Source of the DNA: Thermovirgaceae bacterium
GTDB lineage: Bacteria; Synergistota; Synergistia; Synergistales; Thermovirgaceae
Assembly (NCBI GenBank): GCA_030656095.1
Contig: JAUSOU010000149.1
Span: forward strand, 1-43,578
Direction: 5' to 3'
DNA length: 43,578 nucleotides
In this document: positions 17,322-25,155 of the stretch, piece by piece
How positions within the stretch are numbered: position 1 is the first letter of the stretch
Layout of the letters: every line of letters starts with the position of its first letter
Made by a program: the position numbers and the translations under genes
The notes under the pieces: generated by a model
What the model saw: only the letters and a program-made list of their open reading frames with translations
The model's database searches: none
What the model was told of the DNA's origin: nothing

Positions 17322-17592
17322 AATAACACGTTGGCTCTTTGCTTTTCCGGTCGCATTTTTTTGCCTGTTCTCCCTTGTCTCCGGAGTTATGGCCGCGAGG
17401 AACAGCAGTTCATTATGGATCAGGCTTTTCTGGATCACCCTGCTTCTTTTCCTTGTCGCGTCTTCGCTTTTTCTCCTCTCGATCGCCCCTTCCTGGATCG
17501 CCCTCGCTCCTGCGATCCCTGCTCTCATCATCCTTACGATCCAGAACAGGTCCGGTCCTACGCCCCGGAATGGTGACGGCAGATGCGGCTGA
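17305..17592 (+). CDS. Small membrane protein of unknown function
   Basis: A 95-residue hydrophobic protein I do not recognise. From ATG 17305 it has two predicted membrane stretches: residues ~8-31 (RWLFAFPVAFFCLFSLVSGV) and ~38-72 (LFWITLLLFLVASSLFLL, then a second hydrophobic run to IPALIILTI). It ends in a short polar tail. No charged or catalytic motif stands out. The start is weakly supported, as AGG sits only one base before it; an in-frame start at 17218 inside perR is less likely. It overlaps perR by 17 bases and the next gene by 10, so it is probably cotranscribed and coupled. A helper or anchor for the downstream secreted protein is possible but unproven. Confidence 0.55.
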   Translation: MVIPAEITRWLFAFPVAFFCLFSLVSGVMAARNSSSLWIRLFWITLLLFLVASSLFLLSIAPSWIALAPAIPALIILTIQNRSGPTPRNGDGRCG

Positions 17593-18695
17593 AGAACCGG
17601 CAGGCGCAATATGCCGCTTTATCCAACAAAATGCCTGCGTTTGTTTTTCGTGGAGCACTGGCACTCTTCCTGTTTTTACTTTTGCCACGTTTCTGCCCCG
17701 CCCTGGACGAGGCTTTCAGCGTATCGATAACCTGCCTCCCGGGCGGAACGATCTCAGTTGAAAGGGCAGGGGAACCATCCGTGATCATTGGAACCGTACT
17801 GGCGATCCCCGACACCACAAGATGGCCAAGCTTCACCGCCTCCGCATGGGGAGAGGAAGGGACAGTTGTCGCGACTGCCGTGAACGCGATACACATTCTT
17901 CTTTCAGTGGAAAAGGGGAAAGGCAGAACCCTTAGCATCCTTCCCGCCGAGACCGTTGCCCCAGCCGCAGGCCCAGGCGCTTCGATCATTACCGACATGA
18001 AAGCCGGACGGTCTCTTTTCGGAGCGTGGGCCCCGGCGGTCGGAAGCGCCGTAACAGTAAGGAGCGCTGACGGCAGGGCTGAAAGCGGAGCTCACCGTCC
18101 CCTGTTGGGAGAAACCCTTCGCATTTCAATGGTTCCGGTTGAGAACCCTTATTTCCTTGAGATCGAGAACAGACCCGGCGGAAGGGTCACCGCCTGGTAT
18201 GAGAGCGGTCCCCGGCTCATCGCGAGGATCATACGTCCGGTTGCCGGCGTAGGGCGGTTTGAAGGTACGATTTTCCAGGAGCGGGGAAGGATCCGCGCCA
18301 ATCATCCCGGCGTCATCGATATCAGTACTTCCCCGGAGGGCCTTGTCGGAGGTTTTCAGATAATGCCCCTTGAGCACGCCTCATCCAGCGAGATGCAGGG
18401 CGCATGGAAGATGACGCAATGGATGATAGTCGCACCAGCCCCGGGTGGTCATACCCTCAAGGGAACACGGCCGATGTTTTCGGGCGGGCTGCTGCCTGGT
18501 CCGGGCAGAGGAGAATATCTCTGGGATCTCTGGGCAACCTATGGAAGAAGGCCTCTCGCTCTTGTGAGGATCAGCGGAGGAGCCTGGACCGGAATGCCGG
18601 AGGTCTCCGGAAGGCAGGATCACGCGCTCGAGGAAGTCACTCACCTGCGGCTTTACTTTCCATTTACAGGGGAACCGCAGGAGGGCGGCAACTGA
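17583..18695 (+). CDS. Secreted protein of unknown function
   Basis: A 370-residue protein with an N-terminal signal-like region: positive residues, then a hydrophobic core at ~22-36 (FRGALALFLFLLLPRF), with likely signal peptidase I cleavage near PALDEA. The rest is beta-rich with many Gly and Pro residues. A conspicuous segment is VAGVGRFEGTIF followed by GRIRANHPGVIDISTSP at ~220-255, which looks like a conserved core. An earlier block (TDMKAGRSLFGAW) faintly recalls the SpoIVB/S55 peptidase fold, but no catalytic Ser-His pair could be assigned, so I do not call a peptidase. The start ATG overlaps the preceding gene by ten bases. The end forms a hairpin facing glmS. Confidence 0.7.
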   Translation: MRLKNRQAQYAALSNKMPAFVFRGALALFLFLLLPRFCPALDEAFSVSITCLPGGTISVERAGEPSVIIGTVLAIPDTTRWPSFTASAWGEEGTVVATAVNAIHILLSVEKGKGRTLSILPAETVAPAAGPGASIITDMKAGRSLFGAWAPAVGSAVTVRSADGRAESGAHRPLLGETLRISMVPVENPYFLEIENRPGGRVTAWYESGPRLIARIIRPVAGVGRFEGTIFQERGRIRANHPGVIDISTSPEGLVGGFQIMPLEHASSSEMQGAWKMTQWMIVAPAPGGHTLKGTRPMFSGGLLPGPGRGEYLWDLWATYGRRPLALVRISGGAWTGMPEVSGRQDHALEEVTHLRLYFPFTGEPQEGGN

Positions 18696-18706
18696 TGACG
18701 CCCTCC
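18680..18706. terminator. Hairpin between convergent genes, possible bidirectional terminator
   Basis: A perfect 8-bp inverted repeat, GGAGGGCG and CGCCCTCC, around an 11-base loop spans the stop codon of the secreted-protein gene and lies 17 bases beyond the glmS stop on the other strand. Neither side has a T tract, so it is not a canonical intrinsic terminator. It may block read-through or protect 3' ends of the two converging transcripts. Confidence 0.4.
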
Positions 18707-18722
18707 CGGCGGTAAACGTCCA

Positions 18723-20555
18723 TCATTCGACGGTGACGCTTTTGGCAAGATTTCTCGGCTGGTCTATCTCCTTTCCCTTTAGAAGGGCAATATGGAACGC
18801 CAGAAACTGCAACGGCACGACGGTCAGAAAAGGAGTGAACTCCTCGTCGGTCCAGGGGATCTCCACAACAGCCTGGACATATTTGGCAATATGCGTATCC
18901 CCCTCAGTACATATCGCTATCAGCGGAGCATTCCTCGCCTTCGCTTCCTGGATGTTCGAAAGGGTCTTCTCATAGAGACCATCTCTGGGGATGACAGCGA
19001 CAACGGGCACCTCGGGCTCCAGAAGAGCTATAGGCCCGTGCTTCATCTCCCCTGCGGCGTAGGCTTCTGCGTGAATGTAGGATATCTCCTTCAGTTTCAG
19101 GGCTCCCTCAAGCGCGATAGGGAAGGATATGCCCCTTCCTATGAACAGGAAGTTGCTCTTGTCGGCATAGTTCATGGCCAGACCCCGGATCTCCTGTTCC
19201 CTCTCCAGAAGAAGTTCCACCTTGTAGGGGATCTGAAGGAATTCGTTGATCAGCCGCTCTTCCTCTTCGGGAGAAAGTGTACCCCTGAGTCTGCCCAACT
19301 GGAGAGCAACAAGAAAAAGGGCGGCCATCTGGCCGGTAAATGTCTTTGTCGCGGCTACTCCGATCTCAGGGCCGGCCTTCAGAAGCATGACGCTGTGGAC
19401 CTCCCTGGCAAGAGTCGACCCGCGCACATTTGTTATGGCCATGCAGTGGGCTCCCTCAGACCTGGCTTTCCTCTGAGCGGCAATGGTATCCGCCGTCTCC
19501 CCGGATTGCGAGACGAAAATTGCCAGAGTCGAAGAGTCGCACCTGATATGTCTGTAGCGATACTCCGAAGCCACGTCAACCTTTATATCAAAATCCGTCC
19601 ATTTTTCAAGAACCCTTTCGGCCACCAGGGACGCGTAATAGGAGGTCCCGCAGGCGACGATATGTATCTTGTCCCACCTGGATACTGTTTCGGCGTCCCA
19701 TCCGAGCTCCTGGTCGATGGAAATCCTTCCATCGGCGGTCCTTCCCTTGAGCGTGGATCGCAGAACCATACCCTGCTCGTGGATCTCTTTAAGCATATAG
19801 TGGGAAAACCCCGACTTCTCGGTCATGGTAACATCCCAATCGACTGTGACGACCGGTTTTTCTGAAGGTTCCCCATTCTCGTCCCATATCTTTATCCCCT
19901 GGAGGGATATTTCCGCGATGTCCCCCTCATCAAGGTACTGAATATTCCTGGTATAGGGGAGAAAGGCCGGGACATCCGATGCACAGAAAGATTCCCCGTT
20001 CCCTGAACCAATCACAAGGGGGGATCCTTTTCTGACGCAGTAGATCCTGTCCGGAAAATCCTGCTGGATCATCGCCAGCGCGAAGGATCCGCGCAGTTTC
20101 TTTTGCAGCGCCACCAGCGTAGCAAGGATGTCTCCTGTTTCCGAGTAGAACCGGGCGATCAGGTGCACGATAGCCTCGGTGTCAGTCTCTGAAATAAAAA
20201 CCACGCCATCACGTTCGAGTTCTTCCTTGAGATCCATAAAGTTCTCGATGATGCCGTTATGGACGATCGCGAATCTCCCGCTTCCGTCCTTGTGGGGATG
20301 CGCGTTCGCAAGGGTCACCCCGCCGTGGGTCGCCCATCTCGTGTGTCCTATTCCCTGGTTGGAAACCGGGGCCCTGTCCTGGAGCATTCTCTCCAGATCT
20401 GCGACTTTGCCGACCTCCTTCAATATCAGGAGACCCTTATCGGTTTTGAGGGCGAGACCAGCTGAATCGTACCCTCGATACTCGAGTCTCTTGAGTCCAT
20501 CTATCAGGATCTCCGCGGCGTTACGCTTGCCGACATAACCAACTATCCCACACAT
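18723..20555 (-). CDS. glmS: Glutamine--fructose-6-phosphate aminotransferase (isomerising)
   Basis: A 610-residue GlmS producing glucosamine-6-phosphate, the first step towards UDP-GlcNAc. The glutaminase domain begins with the obligatory Cys after Met (MCGIVGYVGKR) and includes YRGYDSAG and GHTRWATHGG. Two SIS isomerase domains follow (ACGTSYYASLVAE, FVSQSGETADT, GRGISFPIALEGALKLKEISY). The C-terminus ends in DQPRNLAKSVTVE with the catalytic Lys. Length is standard. Expression should be controlled by the ribozyme immediately upstream, which responds to GlcN6P. It is the last gene of the cdaA-ybbR-glmM-galU-glmS series and converges with the plus-strand unit. Confidence 0.98.
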   Translation of the reverse strand: MCGIVGYVGKRNAAEILIDGLKRLEYRGYDSAGLALKTDKGLLILKEVGKVADLERMLQDRAPVSNQGIGHTRWATHGGVTLANAHPHKDGSGRFAIVHNGIIENFMDLKEELERDGVVFISETDTEAIVHLIARFYSETGDILATLVALQKKLRGSFALAMIQQDFPDRIYCVRKGSPLVIGSGNGESFCASDVPAFLPYTRNIQYLDEGDIAEISLQGIKIWDENGEPSEKPVVTVDWDVTMTEKSGFSHYMLKEIHEQGMVLRSTLKGRTADGRISIDQELGWDAETVSRWDKIHIVACGTSYYASLVAERVLEKWTDFDIKVDVASEYRYRHIRCDSSTLAIFVSQSGETADTIAAQRKARSEGAHCMAITNVRGSTLAREVHSVMLLKAGPEIGVAATKTFTGQMAALFLVALQLGRLRGTLSPEEEERLINEFLQIPYKVELLLEREQEIRGLAMNYADKSNFLFIGRGISFPIALEGALKLKEISYIHAEAYAAGEMKHGPIALLEPEVPVVAVIPRDGLYEKTLSNIQEAKARNAPLIAICTEGDTHIAKYVQAVVEIPWTDEEFTPFLTVVPLQFLAFHIALLKGKEIDQPRNLAKSVTVE

Positions 20556-20567
20556 TGTTGTATGGGC

Positions 20568-20738
20568 ACCGCCTTTCTTTCATCGCAAGGAACGGCTGCC
20601 GCCCTTTTGTCCCGAAGATCACTCCCCGGATTTGTGGGACGGCTTGATGGCCTGACCGTTCAGACCCCCGGGGCATCCGCCGAAAAATCGATCCTCCCCG
20701 GACCTCGTCAACTGGCAAATAGCCAGTTCTGGCGCTTG
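20568..20738 (-). ncRNA. glmS ribozyme (GlcN6P-activated self-cleaving riboswitch)
   Basis: The 199-base galU-glmS gap carries the conserved glmS ribozyme core on the minus strand. AGCGCCAGAAC starts at 20736, with cleavage expected between A20736 and G20735. A 7-bp hairpin (AACTGGC with GCCAGTT, loop TATTT) follows, then GACGAGG (20709-20703), then AUCGA, UUUUUCGGCGGAUGCCCC. Downstream, GCCGTCC (20643-20637) pairs with GGGCGGC (20604-20598) as P3, enclosing a P3.1 hairpin CCGGGGA-GTGA-TCTTCGG. A last stem near 20568-20597 fits P4. When GlcN6P binds, the RNA cuts itself and glmS mRNA is degraded. The glmS ATG lies 12 bases further. There is no substitute explanation for so many matching elements. 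Confidence 0.95.
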
Positions 20739-20754
20739 GATTATCCGCGATCCA

Positions 20755-21663
20755 TCAATTTGTCATTGCATTGATCCCCCCCGGACAGGCCAGGCTGCCG
20801 ACTTCCTCCATCACTATCTTCCTGAGGTCATCCCTGCGCATCGCCATCGCGATGGTAGCCCTGAGCCAGCTCTCATTGGTGCCGCAGTCGAACCTTTTGC
20901 CCCTGTACATTATCCCCCAAACAGGTTCATTGACGGACAGTGATCTGATCGCATCGGTCAACTGGATCTCTCCTCCTGAACCTGTTGACGAATTCCTCAA
21001 CAGGTCGAAGATCGAGGGAGAGAGCACGTACCTTCCCATGACCGCCAGCCCGCTTGGAGCCTTTCCGGGAGCGGGTTTTTCCATGAGGTCGGTAATGCGG
21101 TAAAGGCCTTCTTCTTCCATCTCTCCACTGATTATCCCGTACCTTGAAGTCTCTTCCGGGGAGACTTCCTCAAGGGCCACAACCGATCCTCCGAGGCGGT
21201 GATGCACTTCGATGAGTTGTTTCAGGACTGGAGAGAAGCCGGGAGGAGCAAGCATTACGTCATCCGGAAGGATGACCCCGAAATACCCCCCCCTGCAGCA
21301 GGACTCGCCGCAGAGAACCGCATGGCCCAGCCCAAGCGGCTCGGACTGACGGACGTAAGCAAATTCCGCCATCTCGCTTATCCTCCTGACCATCCTTGCA
21401 TACTCGGGTTTGCCCTTATCGATCAGGATCTGTTCCAGCTCCATGGACCTGTCGAAATAATCCTCTATTGCCCGCTTCCCTCTGCCGGTGACGAAGACGA
21501 TATCTTTGCAGCCGGAGTCCACGGCTTCTTCGACTCCATAATGGATGAGAGGCCTGTCGATAAGGGGAAGCATCTCCTTGGGGATCTCTTTGGTAGCCGG
21601 CAGAAATCTTGTCCCCATGCCGGCCACGGGGAAGAGACATTTCGTCACCGGGTATGTGGTCAT
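20755..21663 (-). CDS. galU: UTP--glucose-1-phosphate uridylyltransferase
   Basis: A 302-residue nucleotidyltransferase making UDP-glucose from UTP and glucose-1-phosphate. Motifs: FPVAGMGTRFLPATKEIPKEMLPL at the N-terminus (nucleotide loop and catalytic Lys), QSEPLGLGHAVLC, the metal-binding ILPDDVML, and the sugar-binding VMGRYVLSP and GEIQLTDAI. ATG 21663 has GGAGGTGA eight bases upstream and overlaps the glmM stop by four bases. Its place between glmM and glmS is unusual, because those two are normally neighbours; it links UDP-glucose supply to the aminosugar pathway. Confidence 0.95.
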   Translation of the reverse strand: MTTYPVTKCLFPVAGMGTRFLPATKEIPKEMLPLIDRPLIHYGVEEAVDSGCKDIVFVTGRGKRAIEDYFDRSMELEQILIDKGKPEYARMVRRISEMAEFAYVRQSEPLGLGHAVLCGESCCRGGYFGVILPDDVMLAPPGFSPVLKQLIEVHHRLGGSVVALEEVSPEETSRYGIISGEMEEEGLYRITDLMEKPAPGKAPSGLAVMGRYVLSPSIFDLLRNSSTGSGGEIQLTDAIRSLSVNEPVWGIMYRGKRFDCGTNESWLRATIAMAMRRDDLRKIVMEEVGSLACPGGINAMTN

Positions 21664-23063
21664 TGAGGGGTCACCTCCGCGAAGTGGTCCGGGCGGTTTC
21701 CGTCCTCCTCTTTCCGGATCGCCGCAAAGAGGCTTTCCGATACAGTCCTGAGCATCCCGTCGTCCTTTGCCTCGACGAGAACGCGGACCAGGGGCTCGGT
21801 CCCCGAAGGACGGACAAGGACTCTTCCAGATTCTCCAAGCTCACGGTTTGCCTTGCTGACGGCTTCCTCGACGCTCTCACGGCGCAGAAATTCATCCTTG
21901 TCGAGCGAGTGGAAATTCCTCAGAGCCTGCGGATACCTGCCGAACCTGTCCACAAGGGTTCCCATATCCTCCCCGAGAACCCTGCAGGCCGTAAGAAAAA
22001 GCAGTCCCGAACAGAGCCCGTCCCCAGTCGCAACGTATTCGCTGGCAATGACATGGCCGGACTGCTCTCCTCCCAGACGTGCTCCCATGTTCCGCATCGC
22101 TTCCAGCACGTATCTGTCTCCGACGGCGCACCGGGTTACGGGAATCCCCTCGTCCTGCAAATGCTCTTCCAGGGCCTTGTTGCTCATTACGGTTGCCACT
22201 ACTCCCCCGCCTATCCTGTGCTCTTTCGATAGCCATTTCCCTATGATCCAGAGCATGATGTCCCCGTCAATGAGCCGTCCCTTGCCATCGACAAAAAGAA
22301 CTCTGTCGGCATCACCATCAAGAGCCAGGCCCAGATCATGCCCGCCTGCCACAACCCGCGAGGCCAGATTGTGGGTATGCATAACGCCGCATTGCTCGTT
22401 GATGTTGGTCCCGTCCGGGTTATCCTCTATCACGACAGGGTTCCTGAAGCATCTTCGAAACAGTTCCCCCGCAACTGGTGAAGCGGCCCCATTGGCGCAA
22501 TCGACGACGACCGACAGATCCCTGTCGACATTGATACAGCACGAGTCAACCACCCAATCAGCATATTCCGCGCAAAAAGATCTCCTGGACAGAACGCACC
22601 CCACAGAGGAACCGGTAGGTCTCCACTCGTCAAAAAGAATATCTCCCAGATAATCCTCTATCTCGGCCTCGGAATCATCGCTCAGCTTGCTTCCATCCGG
22701 GCCGAGGAATTTTATACCATTGTATTCGGAGGGGTTGTGGGAGGCACTGACGACGGCGCCGCCGCTGCAGGACAGCCTTGAAACCGCGAAGCTTACACCA
22801 GGGGTGGGAATAATACCAAGTTTGGAAACATCGGCCCCCGCAGAGGTCAAGCCGGCGATAAGGGCGGACTCTATCATTGGGCCGGATCGCCTGGTGTCCC
22901 GCCCGACGGCGATGGAGGGCCTTGACACGCCGCTTTCAATAAGAAAAAGAACGTAAGACCTTCCAAGACGGAGCGCCATTTCGGGGGTCATGATGCCTCT
23001 GTTCGCGACATCCCTTACGCCGTCTGTGCCGAAGAGGCACCGGTTCTTCTCACACCCAGGCAT
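21660..23063 (-). CDS. glmM: Phosphoglucosamine mutase
   Basis: A 467-residue mutase interconverting GlcN-6-P and GlcN-1-P. The phosphoserine loop is SASHNP, with the active Ser at residue 108. The Mg2+ loop is DGDADR, the sugar-binding loop is GEQSGH and the phosphate-binding loop is RPSGTEP. The N-terminal FGTDGVRDVAN is typical of GlmM. ATG 23063 is preferred over GTG 23066 because it is seven bases after AAAGGGG. In Firmicutes GlmM activity is checked by CdaA/CdaR complexes; here ybbR and cdaA directly precede it, with 33 bases between ybbR and glmM. Confidence 0.97.
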   Translation of the reverse strand: MPGCEKNRCLFGTDGVRDVANRGIMTPEMALRLGRSYVLFLIESGVSRPSIAVGRDTRRSGPMIESALIAGLTSAGADVSKLGIIPTPGVSFAVSRLSCSGGAVVSASHNPSEYNGIKFLGPDGSKLSDDSEAEIEDYLGDILFDEWRPTGSSVGCVLSRRSFCAEYADWVVDSCCINVDRDLSVVVDCANGAASPVAGELFRRCFRNPVVIEDNPDGTNINEQCGVMHTHNLASRVVAGGHDLGLALDGDADRVLFVDGKGRLIDGDIMLWIIGKWLSKEHRIGGGVVATVMSNKALEEHLQDEGIPVTRCAVGDRYVLEAMRNMGARLGGEQSGHVIASEYVATGDGLCSGLLFLTACRVLGEDMGTLVDRFGRYPQALRNFHSLDKDEFLRRESVEEAVSKANRELGESGRVLVRPSGTEPLVRVLVEAKDDGMLRTVSESLFAAIRKEEDGNRPDHFAEVTPQ

Positions 23064-23096
23064 CACTCCACCCCTTTCCGCTCTCCGCTTTAAAGG

Positions 23097-24308
23097 CTAT
23101 TCCGTGAGAGCATATACCGTCACGACGGCAGGCTCTATCAGGGACATTTTCAGACCTTTTCCTTTTATTTTGAACTGTAGGGGAACCCTGATCTTCGTAG
23201 AGACCAGGTTCGTGACATCGACGAAAACCTCAACCGGGCTCCCCATGCTCTCAGCGGCGTCAAGGTCAGAAGGAGAACCTTCAAGAAAAACGTTAGCTTC
23301 GAGCGGATCAATCCTCCAGCCTTGGTAGATGCTCTTGCCGGAAATTTGAACCGGTATTCTGGCGTAGAGACGGTTTTCGATCCTCTGCGTGAGAAGGATC
23401 TTCACATTCACGGAGTTATCGAGGACGACTTCCACGTCATCCGCCGGCCTCTCTATCGGCACTACTCTGGTTATATCGCTTGTGATCCCCTCAACATCCA
23501 GGGGGGGCAGAAATAACTCTTCGATCCTTTCGACCGATTCCAGGGGGCCCTGAATAGTGACCTCGGGAGGATCGACCGCTACCGCCTCGATCTGAAAATC
23601 CATGCCCGGATCTCCAACTGTCTCAATCCTCACCGGCACAACCTTCCTCGGAAATCCCCTTACCAGAGTGAATGAAAGAGTCACCTGTCCAGGTTCGGCC
23701 AGGAAAGGATCTTTCCCGGTATTTCCGGTAGAGGAGATTATCGGAAGAACTATCTCATTCTGGGTCTGGATCTGATCAAGGGTAGGTAGAACCCAGACGT
23801 TCTCGAGAAGAGCGAGTTCCTCCTCGGAGCCTTTTACCGTAACCTCGCCGGGGCTTATCAGCACATCTTCGACCCTGTGACCGGGGGGCAAGTCATCTGG
23901 AGTTCCCAACTTCACCGGCAGCAGTCTTGACCCCATTTTAGTCAACTCGAGATCGACATAGGGCGGTGATACCTCAACCAGTCTGACACCTGAAGGGAGA
24001 ACTGCATGGACAGGCTCCCGATGGACTCCAGGCTCCAGCCCCTTCAGATCGACCTGCGAGGCTATTGTTCCGCTCAGTGAAGAGGCGGACTCTCTTGTCC
24101 CGGAAACCTGGACGTCAACATCACGAACTTTGCTTGTTACCGACATGTCGGCCGGCACGTTGAGGAACTCAACGGGGACGGTGACCGTTCTGACAACCTC
24201 TGTCCCCCTGTCCGCCGCGATATAATACCAGACAAGCGTCGCCACAAGAAGCGAAATAACCTTCAGAAAGAGCCTGGACGCCAGGAGGCGGTCAATCGAT
24301 TTCATCAT
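23097..24308 (-). CDS. ybbR: YbbR-domain protein (CdaR), regulator of diadenylate cyclase
   Basis: A 403-residue protein with one N-terminal membrane helix (residues ~13-31, LKVISLLVATLVWYYIA) and four or so extracytoplasmic YbbR repeats, seen as recurring blocks such as VTVPVEFLNVPADM, LLPVKLGTPDDLPPG, VVPVRIETVGDPG and RIPVQISGKSIYQG. CdaR homologues bind CdaA and modulate c-di-AMP synthesis. The tandem ATG at 24308/24305 follows GGGAGGGG by eight bases, and the gene overlaps cdaA by 17 bases. The cdaA-ybbR-glmM order is conserved in Firmicutes and supports the role. Confidence 0.9.
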   Translation of the reverse strand: MMKSIDRLLASRLFLKVISLLVATLVWYYIAADRGTEVVRTVTVPVEFLNVPADMSVTSKVRDVDVQVSGTRESASSLSGTIASQVDLKGLEPGVHREPVHAVLPSGVRLVEVSPPYVDLELTKMGSRLLPVKLGTPDDLPPGHRVEDVLISPGEVTVKGSEEELALLENVWVLPTLDQIQTQNEIVLPIISSTGNTGKDPFLAEPGQVTLSFTLVRGFPRKVVPVRIETVGDPGMDFQIEAVAVDPPEVTIQGPLESVERIEELFLPPLDVEGITSDITRVVPIERPADDVEVVLDNSVNVKILLTQRIENRLYARIPVQISGKSIYQGWRIDPLEANVFLEGSPSDLDAAESMGSPVEVFVDVTNLVSTKIRVPLQFKIKGKGLKMSLIEPAVVTVYALTE

Positions 24309-25137
24309 TTTTATCGCCCCTCCCTGAAAGCAGTGATCCCAGCCTGTCCCTGACCCCATCGAGTGAAGCCACCGATTCGGGGGCTTCGGAGAAGAAGTGC
24401 ATCACGAGTTTTCTTATCTGGCCTTCCTTGAGTTCACGCGAAAGATGCCCGTTTATAGCCAGGGCGATCTCCCCGCGCTCCTCAGAAACAACGAGGGACA
24501 TGGCATCGGATACCTCCGTTATTCCCAGGGCCGCACGATGTCTCGTGCCGATCCACCTCGAAAGATTGCTGTTCTCCGTCAAGGGAAGATAACAGGCTGC
24601 GGCGATGATCTTCTGTCTGTCCAGGATGACCGCCCCGTCGTGGAGGGGGTTGGCCGGCCAGAAGATGGAAACAATGAGATCCTGGGAGATATCGCCGCCT
24701 ATCTGAACTGCGGAACGCCAGATGTCCTTCAGGCCCGTATTTCTCTGGAATACCAGAATGGCCCCTATCTTTTTGTTTTGGAGGAATAGAAGAGCCATTG
24801 TTATCTCATCCGTCAACTGGGCTGCTCTCTCCTCTGCCTGGCGGCGGCGCCAGATGTTTCCCCTTCCGAGTTCCTCCAGCATCCTTCTTATTTCGGGCTG
24901 AAATACTATCGGTATAGCTATGATGAAAACGCCCAGCATCCTGCCGAGTATCCAGGAAAGGGCAGAAAGCTGCATGAGACGGGCAATAGCGAAGAGCAGA
25001 CCGATAACCAAAAGGCCCTTCACAAGCTGCATGGCGCGAGTATCAACAAGCAGAAGCAGCAGCCTGTAGACAATAAAGGCTATTACCGCGATATCGATAA
25101 AATCCTGCCAGTGGATGGAGCCGATCATTCCAGCCAA
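24292..25137 (-). CDS. cdaA: Diadenylate cyclase CdaA
   Basis: A 281-residue membrane enzyme that joins two ATP to c-di-AMP. Three membrane helices occupy residues ~13-75. The DisA_N catalytic domain follows, with the DGA motif at 167-169 (LHDGAVIL) and the RHR motif at 199-201 (TRHRAALG). The start is TTG 25137, seven bases after GGAG; ATG 25128 lacks a site. It overlaps ybbR and lies 18 bases after the racemase gene. With PgpH at 4.2-6.2 kb, synthesis and breakdown of c-di-AMP are both encoded. Confidence 0.95.
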   Translation of the reverse strand: MAGMIGSIHWQDFIDIAVIAFIVYRLLLLLVDTRAMQLVKGLLVIGLLFAIARLMQLSALSWILGRMLGVFIIAIPIVFQPEIRRMLEELGRGNIWRRRQAEERAAQLTDEITMALLFLQNKKIGAILVFQRNTGLKDIWRSAVQIGGDISQDLIVSIFWPANPLHDGAVILDRQKIIAAACYLPLTENSNLSRWIGTRHRAALGITEVSDAMSLVVSEERGEIALAINGHLSRELKEGQIRKLVMHFFSEAPESVASLDGVRDRLGSLLSGRGDKNDEID

Positions 25138-25155
25138 GTTATCACTCCAGGTGGA

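Noticed and set aside
17583-18695. SpoIVB/S55 peptidase assignment for the secreted protein
   Set aside because: Similarity is limited to a short GxxLFG-like block; the catalytic Ser and His environments could not be found.
20740-20745. GATAAT just before the ribozyme cleavage site as a glmS promoter
   Set aside because: A start from it would begin at or after the cleavage site, leaving the ribozyme without its 5' nucleotide, and no -35 box fits at 16-18 bases.
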